A stretch of DNA of 64,000 bases. It comes from Stappia sediminis. GTDB taxonomy: Bacteria > Pseudomonadota > Alphaproteobacteria > Rhizobiales > Stappiaceae. The position numbers were made by a program, and so were the translations under genes. The notes beneath the pieces are model-generated. The model ran no database searches. It was not told the origin of the DNA and was given only the letters and a program-made list of their open reading frames with translations. Location: assembly GCF_009826895.1 (NCBI RefSeq), contig NZ_WUMV01000006.1:1-64000 (forward strand), in the 5' to 3' direction. Shown piece after piece: positions 52,368 through 63,265 of the stretch; within the stretch, counting starts at the first letter, position 1, and each line of letters starts with the position of its first letter.

Positions 52368-54757
52368 TTCGCCGCCTCCAGTTCCTTGGGCTCTTCGGTT
52401 TTCGCGGGGCCGGTGTCTTCACCTGTCTCCAGCGGTCTTCGCTTCGGCCTCACGCGGATCAGCGCCAGCACCGCGAGGCCGGTCACCATGACGACGGAAA
52501 TCTCGCCCAGCGTGTCGATGCCGCGGAAGTCGACGAGGATCACGTTGACGATGTTTCGCCCGTGGGCGATCGCATTGGCATATTCGGAGAAGAAGACCGA
52601 CAGGCGCGGGTCGAACGGCAGTTCCGTGATGCGCATCAGCACCGTGGCGAAACCGAAGCCGACGGCGATCGCGATCGCACCGTCGAACAGCTGATCGCCC
52701 AGCTTGCGGTGGTCGCGCGGCGTCAGGTTGAGCCGCGTCATGACGAGGGCAAGGATGACGACCGACAGCGTCTCGACCATGAACTGCGTGAAGGAAAGGT
52801 CGGGCGCGCCGAAAAGCATGAAGATAACCGCGACCGCGAAACCCTGGATGCCGAGCGAAACGATCGCCGTGAGCCGCGTCTTGGCGATCAGCACGGCGAT
52901 GAGACCGGCGACCGCGATGACGAGGATCGCCCACTCGTAGAAGCGGAATTGCGGTACGGAGAAGTTCTGCGGCCATGCACCCGCAAGGTAGGTCGGCACG
53001 AGAAGGGCAAGCGCCGTGATGATGAAGGTCATCACCATATAGACCTGCAGCTTGCCGGCCTGCACGAAACGCGTGACCGCCGTCGCAAGCCGCACGATTG
53101 CCGAAATCGCCTGGTCGAAGCCCTTGTCCGGTCCCCAGCCGATCGCCGTCAGCGTGTTTGCCATCATGGCCCGCAGGGCATCGAGCCTCAGGTAAAGCAG
53201 GACGCCGAGCACGATGGTTGCGACGGAGAGATAAAGCGGCGCACCGATGTGCGTCGGCACCAGGTGCAGGTTTATTTCTTCGAAACGGCCGATGATGGAA
53301 CTCACCGTCGGGCCGACGAAATATTCGCCCGTCGTATGGGCGACGAGCGCCGCGACGAGCCCCGTGACGGACAGGACGACAGGCCCGGCATAGAGCAGGA
53401 TCGGCCCTTCGTGGGCGTGCTTGGGCGTGTCGGCCTTTTGGCCGGTGAACGGTCTCAAGGCCACGGCGGCCGCGATCACCAGCATCAAGGCGTTGCCGAT
53501 CACCGCGGTCGCGGTCAGCGCGAGCGCGCCGCTCGGCGCTTCCCAGATGCCTTCGTAGAGATATTCCTTGGCGATGAAGCCGATGAAGGGCGGCAGGCCC
53601 GCCATGGAAAGCGAAGCAAGGCAGGCGGCGGCAAAGGTGATGGGCATTGCTCCGCGCAAGCCGCCGAGCCGCGTGATATCGCGCGTGCCCGCCTCGTGAT
53701 CGACCGTGCCGGCGACCATGAAGAGCGCACCCTTGAAGAGCGAATGCGCGAGCAGATAAAGCGCCGCACCCTCGATCGCCTTGTCGAGGCTCGTTCCCGT
53801 CAGCATGACGAGAAGGCCGAGCGAGGCGACCGTCGTATAGGCGAGCATCAGCTTGAGGTCGGTCTGGCGCACGGCCAGAAGCGTTCCGAAAATGAGCGTC
53901 ACGCCACCGAAAAGGGGAAGGATCGTCGTCCACAGCAGCGTATCGCCGAGGACGGGCTGCATGCGCATGAGGAGATAGACGCCGGCCTTCACCATGGTCG
54001 CGGAATGCAGATAGGCGGAAACGGGCGTCGGCGCTTCCATGGCGTTCGCGAGCCAGAAATGGAACGGAAACTGGGCCGATTTCGTGAAGGCCCCGCCGAG
54101 TACCAGGATCAACACCGCCGCATAGGCCGGGCTCTGGCGCAGGATATCCTCGCCCGCGAGCAGAGCCGACATATTGGCCTCGCCCGTCAGCGACATGATC
54201 AACAGGAAGCCGGCAAGCAGCGCCAGCCCGCCGCCGCCGGTGACGACGAGGGCCTGAAGCGCCGCCCGGCGCGATGCCCTTCGCAGGTGGTCGAAGCCGA
54301 TCAGCAGGAACGAGGTGATCGACGTAAGTTCCCAGAAAACGAAGAGCGTGATCAGGTTGTCGGCGGTCACGAGCCCCAGCATGGAACCCATGAACATGAA
54401 CATGAAGGAGAAGAACCGCCCGTGGTGGGGGTGCCCCTTCAGGTAGCCCCCGGAGTAGAGGATGATGAAGGTGCCGATGCCGGAAATCAGAAGCGCGAAC
54501 AACGTCGACAGGCCGTCGAGGTAGAACGACAGGGTCACGCCGTAGGTCGGCGCCCAGTCAAGCGACGGAGTGAAGGTTTCGCCATGCGCGATGGCGCCGA
54601 CGAAGCCTGCGAAGTGCAGGAAGACGAAAGCGGGCACCAGCGCCAGCGGCCATGCCGCATTGTGCTTGAACAACCGGACCATAAGGGGTGCGATCACGGC
54701 AGCCGCGAATGGGGCCAGAACGGCGTAGACGGTCGCCTCGGGTCCGGAAAGTGGCAT
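52364..54757 (-). CDS. mrpA: Mrp cation/proton antiporter subunit A
   Basis: A 797-aa polytopic protein, first gene of the operon, with a NuoL-like core (about 1-500: [18 protein letters not shown] with the key Glu, [39 protein letters not shown] in part) and a C-terminal MbhD/MbhE-like extension (about 600-770) with [23 protein letters not shown]. With B-G it exports Na+ (or K+) for protons, for pH and salt tolerance; the cation cannot be read from sequence. Strong ribosome-binding site GGGGGAG 4 nt before ATG. Confidence 0.96.
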   Translation of the reverse strand: MPLSGPEATVYAVLAPFAAAVIAPLMVRLFKHNAAWPLALVPAFVFLHFAGFVGAIAHGETFTPSLDWAPTYGVTLSFYLDGLSTLFALLISGIGTFIILYSGGYLKGHPHHGRFFSFMFMFMGSMLGLVTADNLITLFVFWELTSITSFLLIGFDHLRRASRRAALQALVVTGGGGLALLAGFLLIMSLTGEANMSALLAGEDILRQSPAYAAVLILVLGGAFTKSAQFPFHFWLANAMEAPTPVSAYLHSATMVKAGVYLLMRMQPVLGDTLLWTTILPLFGGVTLIFGTLLAVRQTDLKLMLAYTTVASLGLLVMLTGTSLDKAIEGAALYLLAHSLFKGALFMVAGTVDHEAGTRDITRLGGLRGAMPITFAAACLASLSMAGLPPFIGFIAKEYLYEGIWEAPSGALALTATAVIGNALMLVIAAAVALRPFTGQKADTPKHAHEGPILLYAGPVVLSVTGLVAALVAHTTGEYFVGPTVSSIIGRFEEINLHLVPTHIGAPLYLSVATIVLGVLLYLRLDALRAMMANTLTAIGWGPDKGFDQAISAIVRLATAVTRFVQAGKLQVYMVMTFIITALALLVPTYLAGAWPQNFSVPQFRFYEWAILVIAVAGLIAVLIAKTRLTAIVSLGIQGFAVAVIFMLFGAPDLSFTQFMVETLSVVILALVMTRLNLTPRDHRKLGDQLFDGAIAIAVGFGFATVLMRITELPFDPRLSVFFSEYANAIAHGRNIVNVILVDFRGIDTLGEISVVMVTGLAVLALIRVRPKRRPLETGEDTGPAKTEEPKELEAAK

Positions 54758-55162
54758 GGACTCCCCCTGGAAGCTTTCAGGTCCGCCCCGAATCGAGGCG
54801 CTTGTGATTATTGTTGTTTATAGTTCGGTTATTGCGAAGTCACGGGTGACATACAGACGAGATCGAACCCGGGCAAGTGGATACCGGAAGACATTCATTG
54901 CAGACACGACTTTTCCGCGCAACTTCGCATGCCCTGAGAGCAGGCCGGAAGGTTTTGCGCTTACAAGGCCTGAAAGGCGCAAACGCGCAAGTGAACGGCA
55001 CTGTTGCGAAGTCATGATAATCTTGCGGCTGAACCGGAGATCCGCGGTTATCCCCTTCCCTCATTTCAAGATTTCGTCATGAGCCTGTTTTCACCCTTGC
55101 TGTCGCGCCTGCGCTCGCTACTTCTGCCATCTCAAGCATCGTATTCCCCACGAGGAGGCACC
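54758..55162. promoter_or_regulatory. Divergent promoter region of mrpA and msrB
   Basis: About 400 nt without a supported gene. An AT-rich tract near 54800-54845 (ttattgttgtttatagttcg) is the likely mrpA promoter side. An in-frame ATG at 55079 could extend MsrB by 28 residues. Confidence 0.45.
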
Positions 55163-55576
55163 ATGAACGACACACAAAATACGCCGAAAGTCGTCAAGTC
55201 CGACGAGGAATGGCGCGAGATCCTGTCTCCCGATCAGTACCGCATCCTGCGCCAGTCCGGCACGGAGCGGCCCTTTACCGGTCCCTTCCTGGATAACCAC
55301 AAGCCCGGACTTTATTCCTGCGCGGGCTGCGGACAGGAGCTTTTCCGCTCCAACGCGAAGTTCGATTCGCATTGCGGCTGGCCGAGCTTCTTCGAACCCG
55401 CCTCGTCCGAGGCGATGGTGGAACTGCGCGACACCTCCCACGGCATGATCCGCACCGAAATCCGCTGCTCGGGCTGCGACGGACATCTGGGCCACGTCTT
55501 CCCGGACGGCCCGAGGCCGACGGGCATGCGCTACTGCATCAACGGTCACGCGCTCACCTTCGACCAGGACGGCTGA
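55163..55576 (+). CDS. msrB: Peptide-methionine (R)-S-oxide reductase
   Basis: A 137-aa repair enzyme that reduces methionine-R-sulfoxide. The two zinc CXXC pairs are C53-AG-C56 and C102-SG-C105, the catalytic Cys is C125 in [11 protein letters not shown], and C71 in DSHCGWPSF is in the place of a resolving Cys. ATG 55163 has AGGAGG 5 nt upstream. Monocistronic, ended by a strong terminator. Confidence 0.96.
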   Translation: MNDTQNTPKVVKSDEEWREILSPDQYRILRQSGTERPFTGPFLDNHKPGLYSCAGCGQELFRSNAKFDSHCGWPSFFEPASSEAMVELRDTSHGMIRTEIRCSGCDGHLGHVFPDGPRPTGMRYCINGHALTFDQDG

Positions 55577-55602
55577 TCCGACGGCGGCCAGTCCGACCAT
55601 CC

Positions 55603-55637
55603 AAAGCGCCGGCACACCTGCCGGCGCTTTTCTTTTT
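55603..55637 (+). terminator. Rho-independent terminator of msrB
   Basis: Perfect 12-bp stem (aaagcgccggca/tgccggcgcttt) with a 4-nt loop, followed by tcttttt. It starts 26 nt after the msrB stop. Confidence 0.95.
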
Positions 55638-55782
55638 GCCGAACTGGTTCTTCAATTTCGCGGTGGAGTACGGAAACTCGGGGCCGAATTCCTTGACAGC
55701 CGGCGTGGGTTGTCGGACGTTCCTCAGCCCGATTGATTTTGTCCGACAATTTACCGGCATTTCTTGCACTTCGGAGACTGTC

Positions 55783-57030
55783 TTGTCCGTTCAAGCGCAT
55801 GCCCCTGCGCCGCAGGCGCCCCTCGTCGATGGTCCCTATGCCTGGTTCCGCCTGGCGGTGGCAATCCTTCTGTCGACGGTCGGCAGTGTGGGCATGTGGG
55901 CCGTGGTGGTTGTGCTGCCTTCGGTCCAGGCCGAGTTCGGGGTGGAGCGGGCGGAAGCCTCCCTTCCCTACACCGCGACGATGATCGGCTTTGCGCTCGG
56001 CAACCTCGTCATGGGCCGCTGGGTGGACCGTTTAGGCATCATGCCGCCATTGATCGGCGCGGCCTTCGCGCTTGGCGCGGGCTTCATGCTCGCCTCGGTG
56101 AGCGGCGATATCTGGCAGTTCGCGATCATCCAGGGCGTGCTCATCGGCATCGGCACCGCCGCGACATTCGGCCCGCTGATCGCCGATGTCTCGCACTGGT
56201 TCCACAAGCGCCGCGGCATCGCGGTCGCCGCGACCGCCTGCGGCAATTACCTGGCCGGCGCCATCTGGCCGACGCTCATTCAGTGGGGCATGGTCGAGGG
56301 TGGCTGGCGTTACAGCTATTTCGGCATCGGCGTCGCCTGTATCGTCCTTATGGTGCCGCTCGCCCTGCTCCTGCGCCGCCGCCTGCCGGAAGAAGAGATC
56401 GACATTTCGCCGAGCGGCGCCGTCCGCCTCAACCCCGTCGCGTCGATATCCTTTTCCCCGCGCACGCTTCAAATGATGCTCGCTATCGCAGGCATCGGCT
56501 GCTGCGTGGCCATGTCCATGCCGCAGGTCCATATCGTGGCGCTCTGTGTAGACCTTGGCTACGGTGTCGCGCGCGGTGCGGAAATGCTGTCGCTGATGCT
56601 TGCCGGCGGCATCGTCAGCCGGCTCATCTCCGGCGTCCTTGCCGACAGGATAGGCGGCGTAAAGACGCTGCTTCTCGGCTCCGTGCTGCAGTGCCTTGCC
56701 CTTTTCGCCTATCTCCCGTTCGACGGTCTGGTCTCGCTCTATATCGTGTCGCTGGTCTTCGGCCTTGCGCAAGGCGGCATCGTGCCGAGCTACGCCATCA
56801 TCGTGCGCGAGTATCTGCCGGCGCGCGAAGCGGGACAAAGGGTTGGCTTCGTCATCATGGCGACGATCTTCGGCATGGCGCTCGGTGGCTGGCTGTCTGG
56901 CCTGATCTATGACCTGACGGGCTCTTATGAGGCCGCTTTCTTCAACGGCATCGCCTGGAATTTCCTGAATATCGGCATCATGGCGTTTCTGCTTTTCAAC
57001 ACCCGCAAGCCGCGCGCCGCCATGGCCTGA
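55783..57030 (+). CDS. MFS transporter
   Basis: A 415-aa major facilitator with about 12 helices. The first cytoplasmic loop has the MFS motif-A form LVMGRWVDRLGIMPPLI, and the second half repeats it as SGVLADRIGGVKTLLLG. The monocarboxylate/oxalate-formate-like subclass is possible, but the substrate is unknown. The start is TTG 55783, with GGAG 6 nt upstream; the frame is open back to 55372 through msrB, but that is not transporter sequence. Confidence 0.88.
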   Translation: MSVQAHAPAPQAPLVDGPYAWFRLAVAILLSTVGSVGMWAVVVVLPSVQAEFGVERAEASLPYTATMIGFALGNLVMGRWVDRLGIMPPLIGAAFALGAGFMLASVSGDIWQFAIIQGVLIGIGTAATFGPLIADVSHWFHKRRGIAVAATACGNYLAGAIWPTLIQWGMVEGGWRYSYFGIGVACIVLMVPLALLLRRRLPEEEIDISPSGAVRLNPVASISFSPRTLQMMLAIAGIGCCVAMSMPQVHIVALCVDLGYGVARGAEMLSLMLAGGIVSRLISGVLADRIGGVKTLLLGSVLQCLALFAYLPFDGLVSLYIVSLVFGLAQGGIVPSYAIIVREYLPAREAGQRVGFVIMATIFGMALGGWLSGLIYDLTGSYEAAFFNGIAWNFLNIGIMAFLLFNTRKPRAAMA

Positions 57031-57112
57031 CAGGGGCCCGGCCACCTTCACAATCCCTCGCTCCGGTCGCGCACGGCTTGCCTAAGGCGGGTGGAATCCC
57101 TAATTCGGGTTC

Positions 57113-59197
57113 ATGCTCGACAGGAAAGATATCCCCCGCGCGGAAAAGCGCCCCGTAACCGCCGAATATCACGGCATCCCCAAAACCGACGATTACGCGT
57201 GGCTACGCGCCGAAAACTGGCAGGAGGTCATGCGCGACCCCGCCGTTCTCGATGCCGATATCCGCGCTTATCTGGAGGCCGAGAACGCCTGGCTCGACGC
57301 CGGCATGGCGGACACGCAAACGCTTCAGGAAACCCTCTTCGCCGAGATGAAGGGCCGTATCAAGGAGGACGACAGCTCCGTTCCCTCACCCGACGGTCCT
57401 TTTGCCTACGCCATCCGCTACGTGGAAGGCGGCCAGCACCCCAGGCTCGTGCGCACGCCCCGCGACGGCGGAGATGAGGCCGTCATGATCGACGGCGACA
57501 GGGAAGCGGAAGGCAAGGCCTACTTCCGGCTTGCCGGTGCCATGCATTCACCCGACCATTCGAAGCTCGCCTGGGCCTATGACGACAAGGGATCGGAGTT
57601 CTTCACGCTCAGGATCCGCGATGTTGCGACCGGCGAAGACCTCGCGGATGTGATCGAGGATACGGGCGGCGGCGGTGTCTGGTCCGCGGACGGGCGCTAC
57701 GTCTTCTACATCCGTCTCGACGAGAACCACCGCCCGTCGAAGCTCTTCCGCCACGAAGTCGGCACCGGCACGGATAGTGACGTACTCGTCTTCGAGGAGC
57801 CCGACGCCGGCTTCTTCATGGGGGTCGGAAAGACGCAATCGGGCCGCTTCATCGTCATCGACAGCCACGACCACGAAACCTCGGAAATCCGCCTCATCCC
57901 GGCGGACGATCCGACGGCGGAGCCCCGCCTTGTCGCCCCGCGCGTCCAGGCAGAGGAATATTCGCTCGACGACAATGGCGACACGCTCTTCATCCTGACG
58001 AATTCGGGCGATGCGGAAGATTTCCGGATCGTCACCGCCCCCCTTGGCGATCCGTCGCGCGAAAACTGGACCGATCTCGTCGCCCACAAACAGGGCCGGC
58101 TGATCCTTTCCATGACGCTTTACAAGGATCACATGGTGCGCCTTGAGCGCGAGGATGGCTTGCCGCGTATCGTCATCCGCCATCTTGCGGACGGTGTGGA
58201 ACACGCGATCGCCTTCGACGAGGAAGCCTATTCGCTGGGCGTTTCCGACGGTTACGAATTCGACACGACGTCGATCCGCTTCACCTATTCGTCCATGACG
58301 ACGCCCTCGCGCGTCTACGATTATGACGTGAAAACCCGCGAACGCGTGCTTCGCAAGGAGCAGGAGGTTCCCTCCGGCCACGAACCGGGCAACTATGTCA
58401 CCCGGCGCGTGCATGCGCCCGCCGCCGATGGCGAAACGGTGCCGGTTTCCCTGCTCTACCGCAAGGATACCCCGCTGGACGGATCGGCTCCCTGCCTTCT
58501 ATACGGCTACGGCTCCTACGGCATCTCGATCCCGGCGAGCTTCAATACCAACTGCCTGTCGCTCGTCGACCGTGGCTTCGTCTACGCCATCGCGCATATT
58601 CGCGGCGGCAAGGACAAGGGCTACCGCTGGTATGCCGACGGCCGGCGGGAGAAGAAGAAGAACACCTTCACCGATTTCATCGCCGCAGCCGACTATCTGG
58701 CGAAGGAAAACTTCACCTCCCCGGACAGGATCGTGGCACAGGGCGGGTCCGCCGGCGGCATGTTGATGGGCGCTGTCGCCAATATGGCGCCGGAGAAATT
58801 CGGCGGCCTCATCGCCGAGGTTCCCTTCGTCGATGTGCTAGACACCATGCTCGACGACACGCTTCCCCTCACCCCGCCGGAGTGGCCGGAATGGGGCAAT
58901 CCGATCACCGACAAGGCGGCGTTCGAGTATATCGCCAACTATTCGCCTTACGACAACGTGAGCGCAAAGGCCTATCCGGCGATCCTCGCCGTCGGTGGGT
59001 TGACGGACCCGCGCGTGACCTATTGGGAACCGGCGAAATGGGTGGCGAAGCTGCGTGAACTCAAGACCAACGACACGCCGCTTTACCTGAAGACCAACAT
59101 GGAGGCCGGCCACGGCGGCGCATCCGGGCGCTTCGACCGGCTGAAGGAAGTCGCCCTGAATTACGCCTTCGCGTTAAAGGTCGCCGACAGGGCCTGA
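57113..59197 (+). CDS. ptrB: Oligopeptidase B-type S9 peptidase
   Basis: A 694-aa serine peptidase of the prolyl oligopeptidase family. An N-terminal seven-bladed propeller (about 70-400) controls access, and a catalytic alpha/beta hydrolase domain follows. The triad is S546 (QGGSAGGMLM), D632 (GLTDPRV) and H667 (EAGHGGASGRFD). SYGISIPASFN and YAIAHIRGGKDKGYRWYADG are oligopeptidase B hallmarks (cleaves short peptides after Lys/Arg). No signal peptide, so cytosolic. Confidence 0.94.
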   Translation: MLDRKDIPRAEKRPVTAEYHGIPKTDDYAWLRAENWQEVMRDPAVLDADIRAYLEAENAWLDAGMADTQTLQETLFAEMKGRIKEDDSSVPSPDGPFAYAIRYVEGGQHPRLVRTPRDGGDEAVMIDGDREAEGKAYFRLAGAMHSPDHSKLAWAYDDKGSEFFTLRIRDVATGEDLADVIEDTGGGGVWSADGRYVFYIRLDENHRPSKLFRHEVGTGTDSDVLVFEEPDAGFFMGVGKTQSGRFIVIDSHDHETSEIRLIPADDPTAEPRLVAPRVQAEEYSLDDNGDTLFILTNSGDAEDFRIVTAPLGDPSRENWTDLVAHKQGRLILSMTLYKDHMVRLEREDGLPRIVIRHLADGVEHAIAFDEEAYSLGVSDGYEFDTTSIRFTYSSMTTPSRVYDYDVKTRERVLRKEQEVPSGHEPGNYVTRRVHAPAADGETVPVSLLYRKDTPLDGSAPCLLYGYGSYGISIPASFNTNCLSLVDRGFVYAIAHIRGGKDKGYRWYADGRREKKKNTFTDFIAAADYLAKENFTSPDRIVAQGGSAGGMLMGAVANMAPEKFGGLIAEVPFVDVLDTMLDDTLPLTPPEWPEWGNPITDKAAFEYIANYSPYDNVSAKAYPAILAVGGLTDPRVTYWEPAKWVAKLRELKTNDTPLYLKTNMEAGHGGASGRFDRLKEVALNYAFALKVADRA

Positions 59198-59263
59198 GGC
59201 CGCGGCCAATCCGGCGGCGCGGCGGCTGCGTAGATCGAATGACGAACAATTGGAGGTCGTTCG

Positions 59264-59797
59264 ATGATACCGCTCCGCCGCGCCGCTCTTGCCTTTCTTG
59301 CCTGCTTCTTCGTTCTTGCCGCGTCCGGTGAAGCGGCTTTTTCTTCCGCCGGGCCGCTGAAGCTTGAGGAGTTCTTTCGCGGCAAGACCGTCGGCAAGGG
59401 CGTTTTCGAAAGCCGTTTTGCAGGTGTCAGGCGCGAATTCACGGTCGTCACGACCGGCACCTGGAACCCGAAAACCTTCACCCTGCGCCTGCGGGAGGAT
59501 TTCCGTTACGCCGATGGCGAGCGCGACACCAAGGTCTGGTTCTTCCAGAAGGTTGCTCAAGACCGCTATATCGGCCAGCGCTCGGACGTATTGAGTCCGA
59601 CGAACGTTCGCACCGTCGGCAACGATCTCAAGTTTTCCTACGCAGCCGAGGTAGAAACGAGGGACGGGCCGGTGGCGCTGCGTTTCAACGACACGCTGAC
59701 GCGCGTGAAACCGGGCGTGGTCCGCAATACGGCACGTGTCGTCAAATACGGTCTCACCATCGGCACCGTCGACCTTACATTCCGCAAGGCGCGATAA
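59264..59797 (+). CDS. DUF3833-family exported protein
   Basis: A 177-aa protein: signal peptide (about 1-25), then a lipocalin-like DUF3833 domain: LEEFFRGKTVGKGVFESRFAG, FTLRLREDFRYADGERDTKVW (in part), LKFSYAAEVETRDGPVALRFNDTL. Periplasmic or outer-membrane related, function unknown. ATG follows ggaggt by 8 nt. Confidence 0.9.
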   Translation: MIPLRRAALAFLACFFVLAASGEAAFSSAGPLKLEEFFRGKTVGKGVFESRFAGVRREFTVVTTGTWNPKTFTLRLREDFRYADGERDTKVWFFQKVAQDRYIGQRSDVLSPTNVRTVGNDLKFSYAAEVETRDGPVALRFNDTLTRVKPGVVRNTARVVKYGLTIGTVDLTFRKAR

Positions 59798-59838
59798 CAG
59801 CGGCCACTTGCGCCTTCAAAAGGTCTCTGTTCGGGCCT

Positions 59839-60039
59839 TCAGGCGCTCTTGCAGGTCTTGATGCCCAAAATCTTGTAGGCCGGGCACCAGCCGATCAGGG
59901 CGGTTACAATCGGCACGAGGCCGATCCAGCCGATCCAGTTCCATGCGGATCCCGCCGGCCCGAACACCGCTAAAAGCACCAGTGCAATCCCTGCGACCAT
60001 ACGGATTATACGGTCGGTCGAGCCCATGTTGGTCGTCAT
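59839..60039 (-). CDS. DUF2892-family membrane protein
   Basis: A 66-aa small membrane protein with two helices: MGSTDRIIRMVAGIALVLLAVFG and WNWIGWIGLVPIVTALIGWCPAYKILGIKTC (in part). The GWCPAYKILGIKTC end is the DUF2892 signature, a partner of rhodanese-like domains in other proteins. ATG 60039 has GGAG 9 nt upstream; the ATG at 60057 is less likely. Confidence 0.9.
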   Translation of the reverse strand: MTTNMGSTDRIIRMVAGIALVLLAVFGPAGSAWNWIGWIGLVPIVTALIGWCPAYKILGIKTCKSA

Positions 60040-60290
60040 CGAGAAGTCTCCGTGCACACTGAAGTTTTCGGCCGGCGATCCGGCTCGTTTATTGGTTTCA
60101 TTATTATGAAAATAATGCGTGTTTGTCGCTGATCCAGATCAAACCTAAACACGCCAGCCGGCACGACACGAGCGTCTCACCTGACGTAATATTTGCGCCC
60201 CATACGCGATCCGGCGCATGGCGGAATATGCGCAAAGCACTTACGATGATATTGATCGCCGTGAATCAAACGACCGCTTCGAGGTTCATC

Positions 60291-60662
60291 ATGTTCCGCG
60301 TAATCGCAGCCGCTTCCGCCCTGTCGCTCGCCCTCGCCACTGCCGGCTGCAACTCGGCGAACCCTCCGACGACCGTGGGAGGAGTTCTCGACTACATTCT
60401 CTTCGCGCCGACTTATGACGCAAATTACGTGCCCCAAACCTACGGCACGCCATATGACTGCAAGACGGCCGCAGCGACCTACGGCGGGGCAAACGTCTGG
60501 CGCGGAAATATCGGCGGAAAGAAATTCGATTTCGACAAGAGCCGTTCCGTCGGGCGCGAAGGCTGCTTCCAGACGCGCGCCGAATGCGAGGCCTTCCTGA
60601 CCCTGATGGAAGGCTATATCGATCAGGTCATGGGCCGCACTTGCACAAAGGGCTACGGTTGA
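60291..60662 (+). CDS. Small hypothetical lipoprotein
   Basis: A 123-aa lipoprotein: signal peptide with lipobox ATAGC (Cys20) and a mature part rich in Gly/Tyr with four cysteines (YDCKTAAATYGG, REGCFQTRAECEAFL, GRTCTKGYG), likely disulfide-bonded. ATG 60291 chosen for the signal peptide and gagg 7 nt upstream; the frame is open back to 60123. Family not recognised. Confidence 0.78.
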   Translation: MFRVIAAASALSLALATAGCNSANPPTTVGGVLDYILFAPTYDANYVPQTYGTPYDCKTAAATYGGANVWRGNIGGKKFDFDKSRSVGREGCFQTRAECEAFLTLMEGYIDQVMGRTCTKGYG

Positions 60663-60809
60663 CGCTTTGGAAATACAGGTCGAATCGGCACGATTTCCAT
60701 CGTCCTTAACAGAAGCTGGAAACGTCAGATCGCTTTTTTCGTGTATTAACACGTTTTTTATCAGCCGTGATCAACTCTTTAAGTGAAAGCTTGAGAGAGG
60801 TGGTCCGCC

Positions 60810-62591
60810 ATGCATGCATTCCTGCCCGGCTTCGTCCGTAACAGCGTCGCAAGACAGTTGATCCTGCCTGTACCGATCATCGCACTTGTCGGACTTGCCG
60901 CCGTCTGGCTTTTCCTGCCCTACATGATCGACCGCAATACGCAGGAAGACGCGGTGCGAAATGCAATCCAGACCGCAAACCAGTTCAAGACGATACGCGG
61001 CTACTACACGAAGAACGTGATTTCCAAGGTGCTGGACAACGGCGGCGTCAGCCCGTCCATCGACCACAAGGCGGAAAGCGACGGCATACCTCTTCCGGCA
61101 ACCTTCATCCACGATATCAGCGAGTTGCTGGCCGAGGAAAACACCCGCATCCGCCTTTACAGCCCGTATCCCTTCCCGAACCGAAGCGACCGTAAACTCG
61201 ACGGTTTCCAGCAGGAAGCCTGGGCAGCCCTCGAGAAAGACCCGGACGCGGTTTTCTCCCGCGAAGAAATTCGTGACGGACAGCACTTCCTGCGGGTCGG
61301 CATCGGCGACAAGATGGTCGCGGACGCTTGCGTGAATTGCCACAACTCCCACCCCGACACGCCGAAAGCGGACTGGAAGCTGGGCGACCTTCGCGGGATC
61401 CTCGAAATCGAGACGCTCATCGACGGTCAGCTTGCCAATGGCGCCATGCTCGGCAAACTGGTCATCGGCGGCACGGTCCTCGGCTCTCTTGTCCTTATCC
61501 TTGTGACCGCGTTCGTGGTTCGCGGCTTCACGGGGCCTCTGGGGCGGATGACCGCTTCGATGCGCTCGCTTGCCGGCGGCGATCTTGAGGCGGAGATCCC
61601 CGCCAGGGAACGGGCGGACGAGCTTGGCTCCATGGCCGCCGCGCTCGAAGTCTTCAAGGAGAACGCTCGGGAGCGTTCGCGCCTGATGGAGGAAAGCGAA
61701 GCCGCCAAGGTTCTTGAAGCCGGCAAGGCATCGTCGATGGCCAGCGCGATCGGCGACTTCGAGGCGACGACGAAGGACGTTGTCGACGGCGTCTTCGCCA
61801 CTTCCGAGCAGCTTCGGGAAGCGGCATCGTCCCTTGCCACGCTTGCCGATGAGGCCGGCGCATTGTCGCAGACGATCGGCCAGTCCACCAGGAACGCGTC
61901 GGACGGCGTGATCACCGTATCGAGCGCGGCGGATGAGCTTGCCGCCTCCATGGGCGAGATCAATCGCCAGATCAACCAGTCGACGCAGATAACGGAGTCC
62001 GCCGGCGAGCAGGTGTCGAAGACGATCCAACAGGTCGAGGCGCTCGTCTCCTCCGCCAATCGCATCGGCGAGGTCGTCACCCTGATTTCGGAAATCGCGG
62101 AGCAGACGAACCTGCTCGCGCTCAACGCGACGATCGAATCCGCGCGCGCCGGCGAGGCCGGCAAGGGCTTCGCGGTGGTCGCGAACGAGGTCAAGCAACT
62201 CGCGGGGCAGACGGCGAACGCCACGCAGGAAATCAGCGCACAGGTCGCGCAGATCCAGAAGGCGACCGGCGATGCCGCCTCCTCCATCCATGAGATCGGC
62301 AGGACGATAGGCTCCATCCGCGAGGCTTCCGGCGCTGTTGCGACCGCCACGCATCAGCAAAGTGCTGCAACCCAGGAAATCGCCTCCAGCATCGCTCACG
62401 TAGCCGAAGGCACCAGGGAAGTGGACCAGGGCGTTGCGGGTATCGGCAAATCGACAAGCGGTATCCAGTCGTCCACCGAGCTGGTGGCGAATTCGGCGGA
62501 GGAACTTTTCAGGAAATCCGAGCAATTGCGCGGCCAGGTCACGAGCTTCCTGGATGTGGTTCGTAATGGCCGTAAGCAGGATGCTGCCTGA
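60810..62591 (+). CDS. Chemoreceptor with c-type-heme (DUF3365-like) sensor domain
   Basis: A 593-aa methyl-accepting chemotaxis protein. Helices at about 18-40 and 215-238 enclose a periplasmic domain with the heme-binding motif C174-VN-C177-H178 ([12 protein letters not shown]) and [14 protein letters not shown], the DUF3365/Tll0287-like pattern, so redox or gas sensing is likely. A HAMP domain follows, then the signalling hairpin ([38 protein letters not shown], in part). The ccm genes earlier in the window could supply the heme attachment. Ends in a shared terminator. Confidence 0.92.
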   Translation: MHAFLPGFVRNSVARQLILPVPIIALVGLAAVWLFLPYMIDRNTQEDAVRNAIQTANQFKTIRGYYTKNVISKVLDNGGVSPSIDHKAESDGIPLPATFIHDISELLAEENTRIRLYSPYPFPNRSDRKLDGFQQEAWAALEKDPDAVFSREEIRDGQHFLRVGIGDKMVADACVNCHNSHPDTPKADWKLGDLRGILEIETLIDGQLANGAMLGKLVIGGTVLGSLVLILVTAFVVRGFTGPLGRMTASMRSLAGGDLEAEIPARERADELGSMAAALEVFKENARERSRLMEESEAAKVLEAGKASSMASAIGDFEATTKDVVDGVFATSEQLREAASSLATLADEAGALSQTIGQSTRNASDGVITVSSAADELAASMGEINRQINQSTQITESAGEQVSKTIQQVEALVSSANRIGEVVTLISEIAEQTNLLALNATIESARAGEAGKGFAVVANEVKQLAGQTANATQEISAQVAQIQKATGDAASSIHEIGRTIGSIREASGAVATATHQQSAATQEIASSIAHVAEGTREVDQGVAGIGKSTSGIQSSTELVANSAEELFRKSEQLRGQVTSFLDVVRNGRKQDAA

Positions 62592-62612
62592 GGCGCAAGC
62601 CCAGGCGCCAAA

Positions 62613-62640
62613 AAAAGGCGGGCCATCAGGCCCGCCTTTT
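62613..62640. terminator. Bidirectional terminator between the chemoreceptor and sodB
   Basis: 12-bp stem aaaaggcgggcc/ggcccgcctttt with loop atca. A/T runs flank both sides, so it can end both convergent transcripts. Confidence 0.93.
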
Positions 62641-62665
62641 GCATTTCGCTCTCGTTTCGCCGGCC

Positions 62666-63265
62666 TTACGACGCGGCCTGCAAAAGCTCGTCGACGTATT
62701 CCCAGTTGACGAGGCTGTCGAACCAGGCCTCCAGATACTTCGGGCGCGCGTTGCGGTAGTCGATGTAGTAGGAGTGCTCCCACACATCGCAGCCCAGAAG
62801 CGGGGCTGCGCCATGCACCAGCGGGTTTTCGCCGTTCGGCGTCTTCATGACGACGAGCTTGCCGTCCTTCAGCGCCAGCCATGCCCAGCCGGAGCCGAAC
62901 TGTGTAACGCCGGCGTTGATGAAGTCGGCGCGGAACTTGTCGAAACCGCCGAGGTCGGAGTCGATCTTCGAAGCCAGCCCGCCGGGCAGCGACTTGCCGC
63001 CGCCGTTCGGCTTCATCCATTTCCAGAAGTGGATGTGGTTGTAGTGCTGGCCGGCGTTGTTGAAGAGCCCGGCGTTCTTGCCGTAGCTTTCCTTGACGAC
63101 GTCCTCGAGCGACTTGCCCTCAAGGCCGCTGTCCTTCAGCAGGTTGTTGCCGTTGGTGACATAGGCCTGATGGTGCTTGTCGTGGTGGTACTCCAGCGTC
63201 TCGGCCGACATATACGGCCCGAGCGCGTCATAAGCATAGGGAAGATCGGGAAGTTCGAAAGCCAT
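62666..63265 (-). CDS. sodB: Fe/Mn superoxide dismutase
   Basis: A 199-aa enzyme converting superoxide to peroxide and oxygen. Metal ligands H27 (EYHHDKHH), H77 (QHYNHIHFW), D160 and H164 (CDVWEHSYYIDY). The alignment of the GWAWL and GAAPLLGCDVWEH segments fits the Fe/Mn family; Fe or cambialistic use is likely in rhizobia but cannot be decided here. No signal peptide. Confidence 0.96.
   Translation of the reverse strand: MAFELPDLPYAYDALGPYMSAETLEYHHDKHHQAYVTNGNNLLKDSGLEGKSLEDVVKESYGKNAGLFNNAGQHYNHIHFWKWMKPNGGGKSLPGGLASKIDSDLGGFDKFRADFINAGVTQFGSGWAWLALKDGKLVVMKTPNGENPLVHGAAPLLGCDVWEHSYYIDYRNARPKYLEAWFDSLVNWEYVDELLQAAS

Noticed and set aside
52562-54823. 753-codon plus-strand ORF antisense to mrpA
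   Set aside because: Caused by GC-rich codon structure of mrpA; rich in Arg/Asp/Glu without motifs, and mrpA is clearly the real gene.
60771-63020. 749-codon minus-strand ORF antisense to the chemoreceptor
   Set aside because: Shadow frame; covers a terminator and part of sodB, no recognisable domain.
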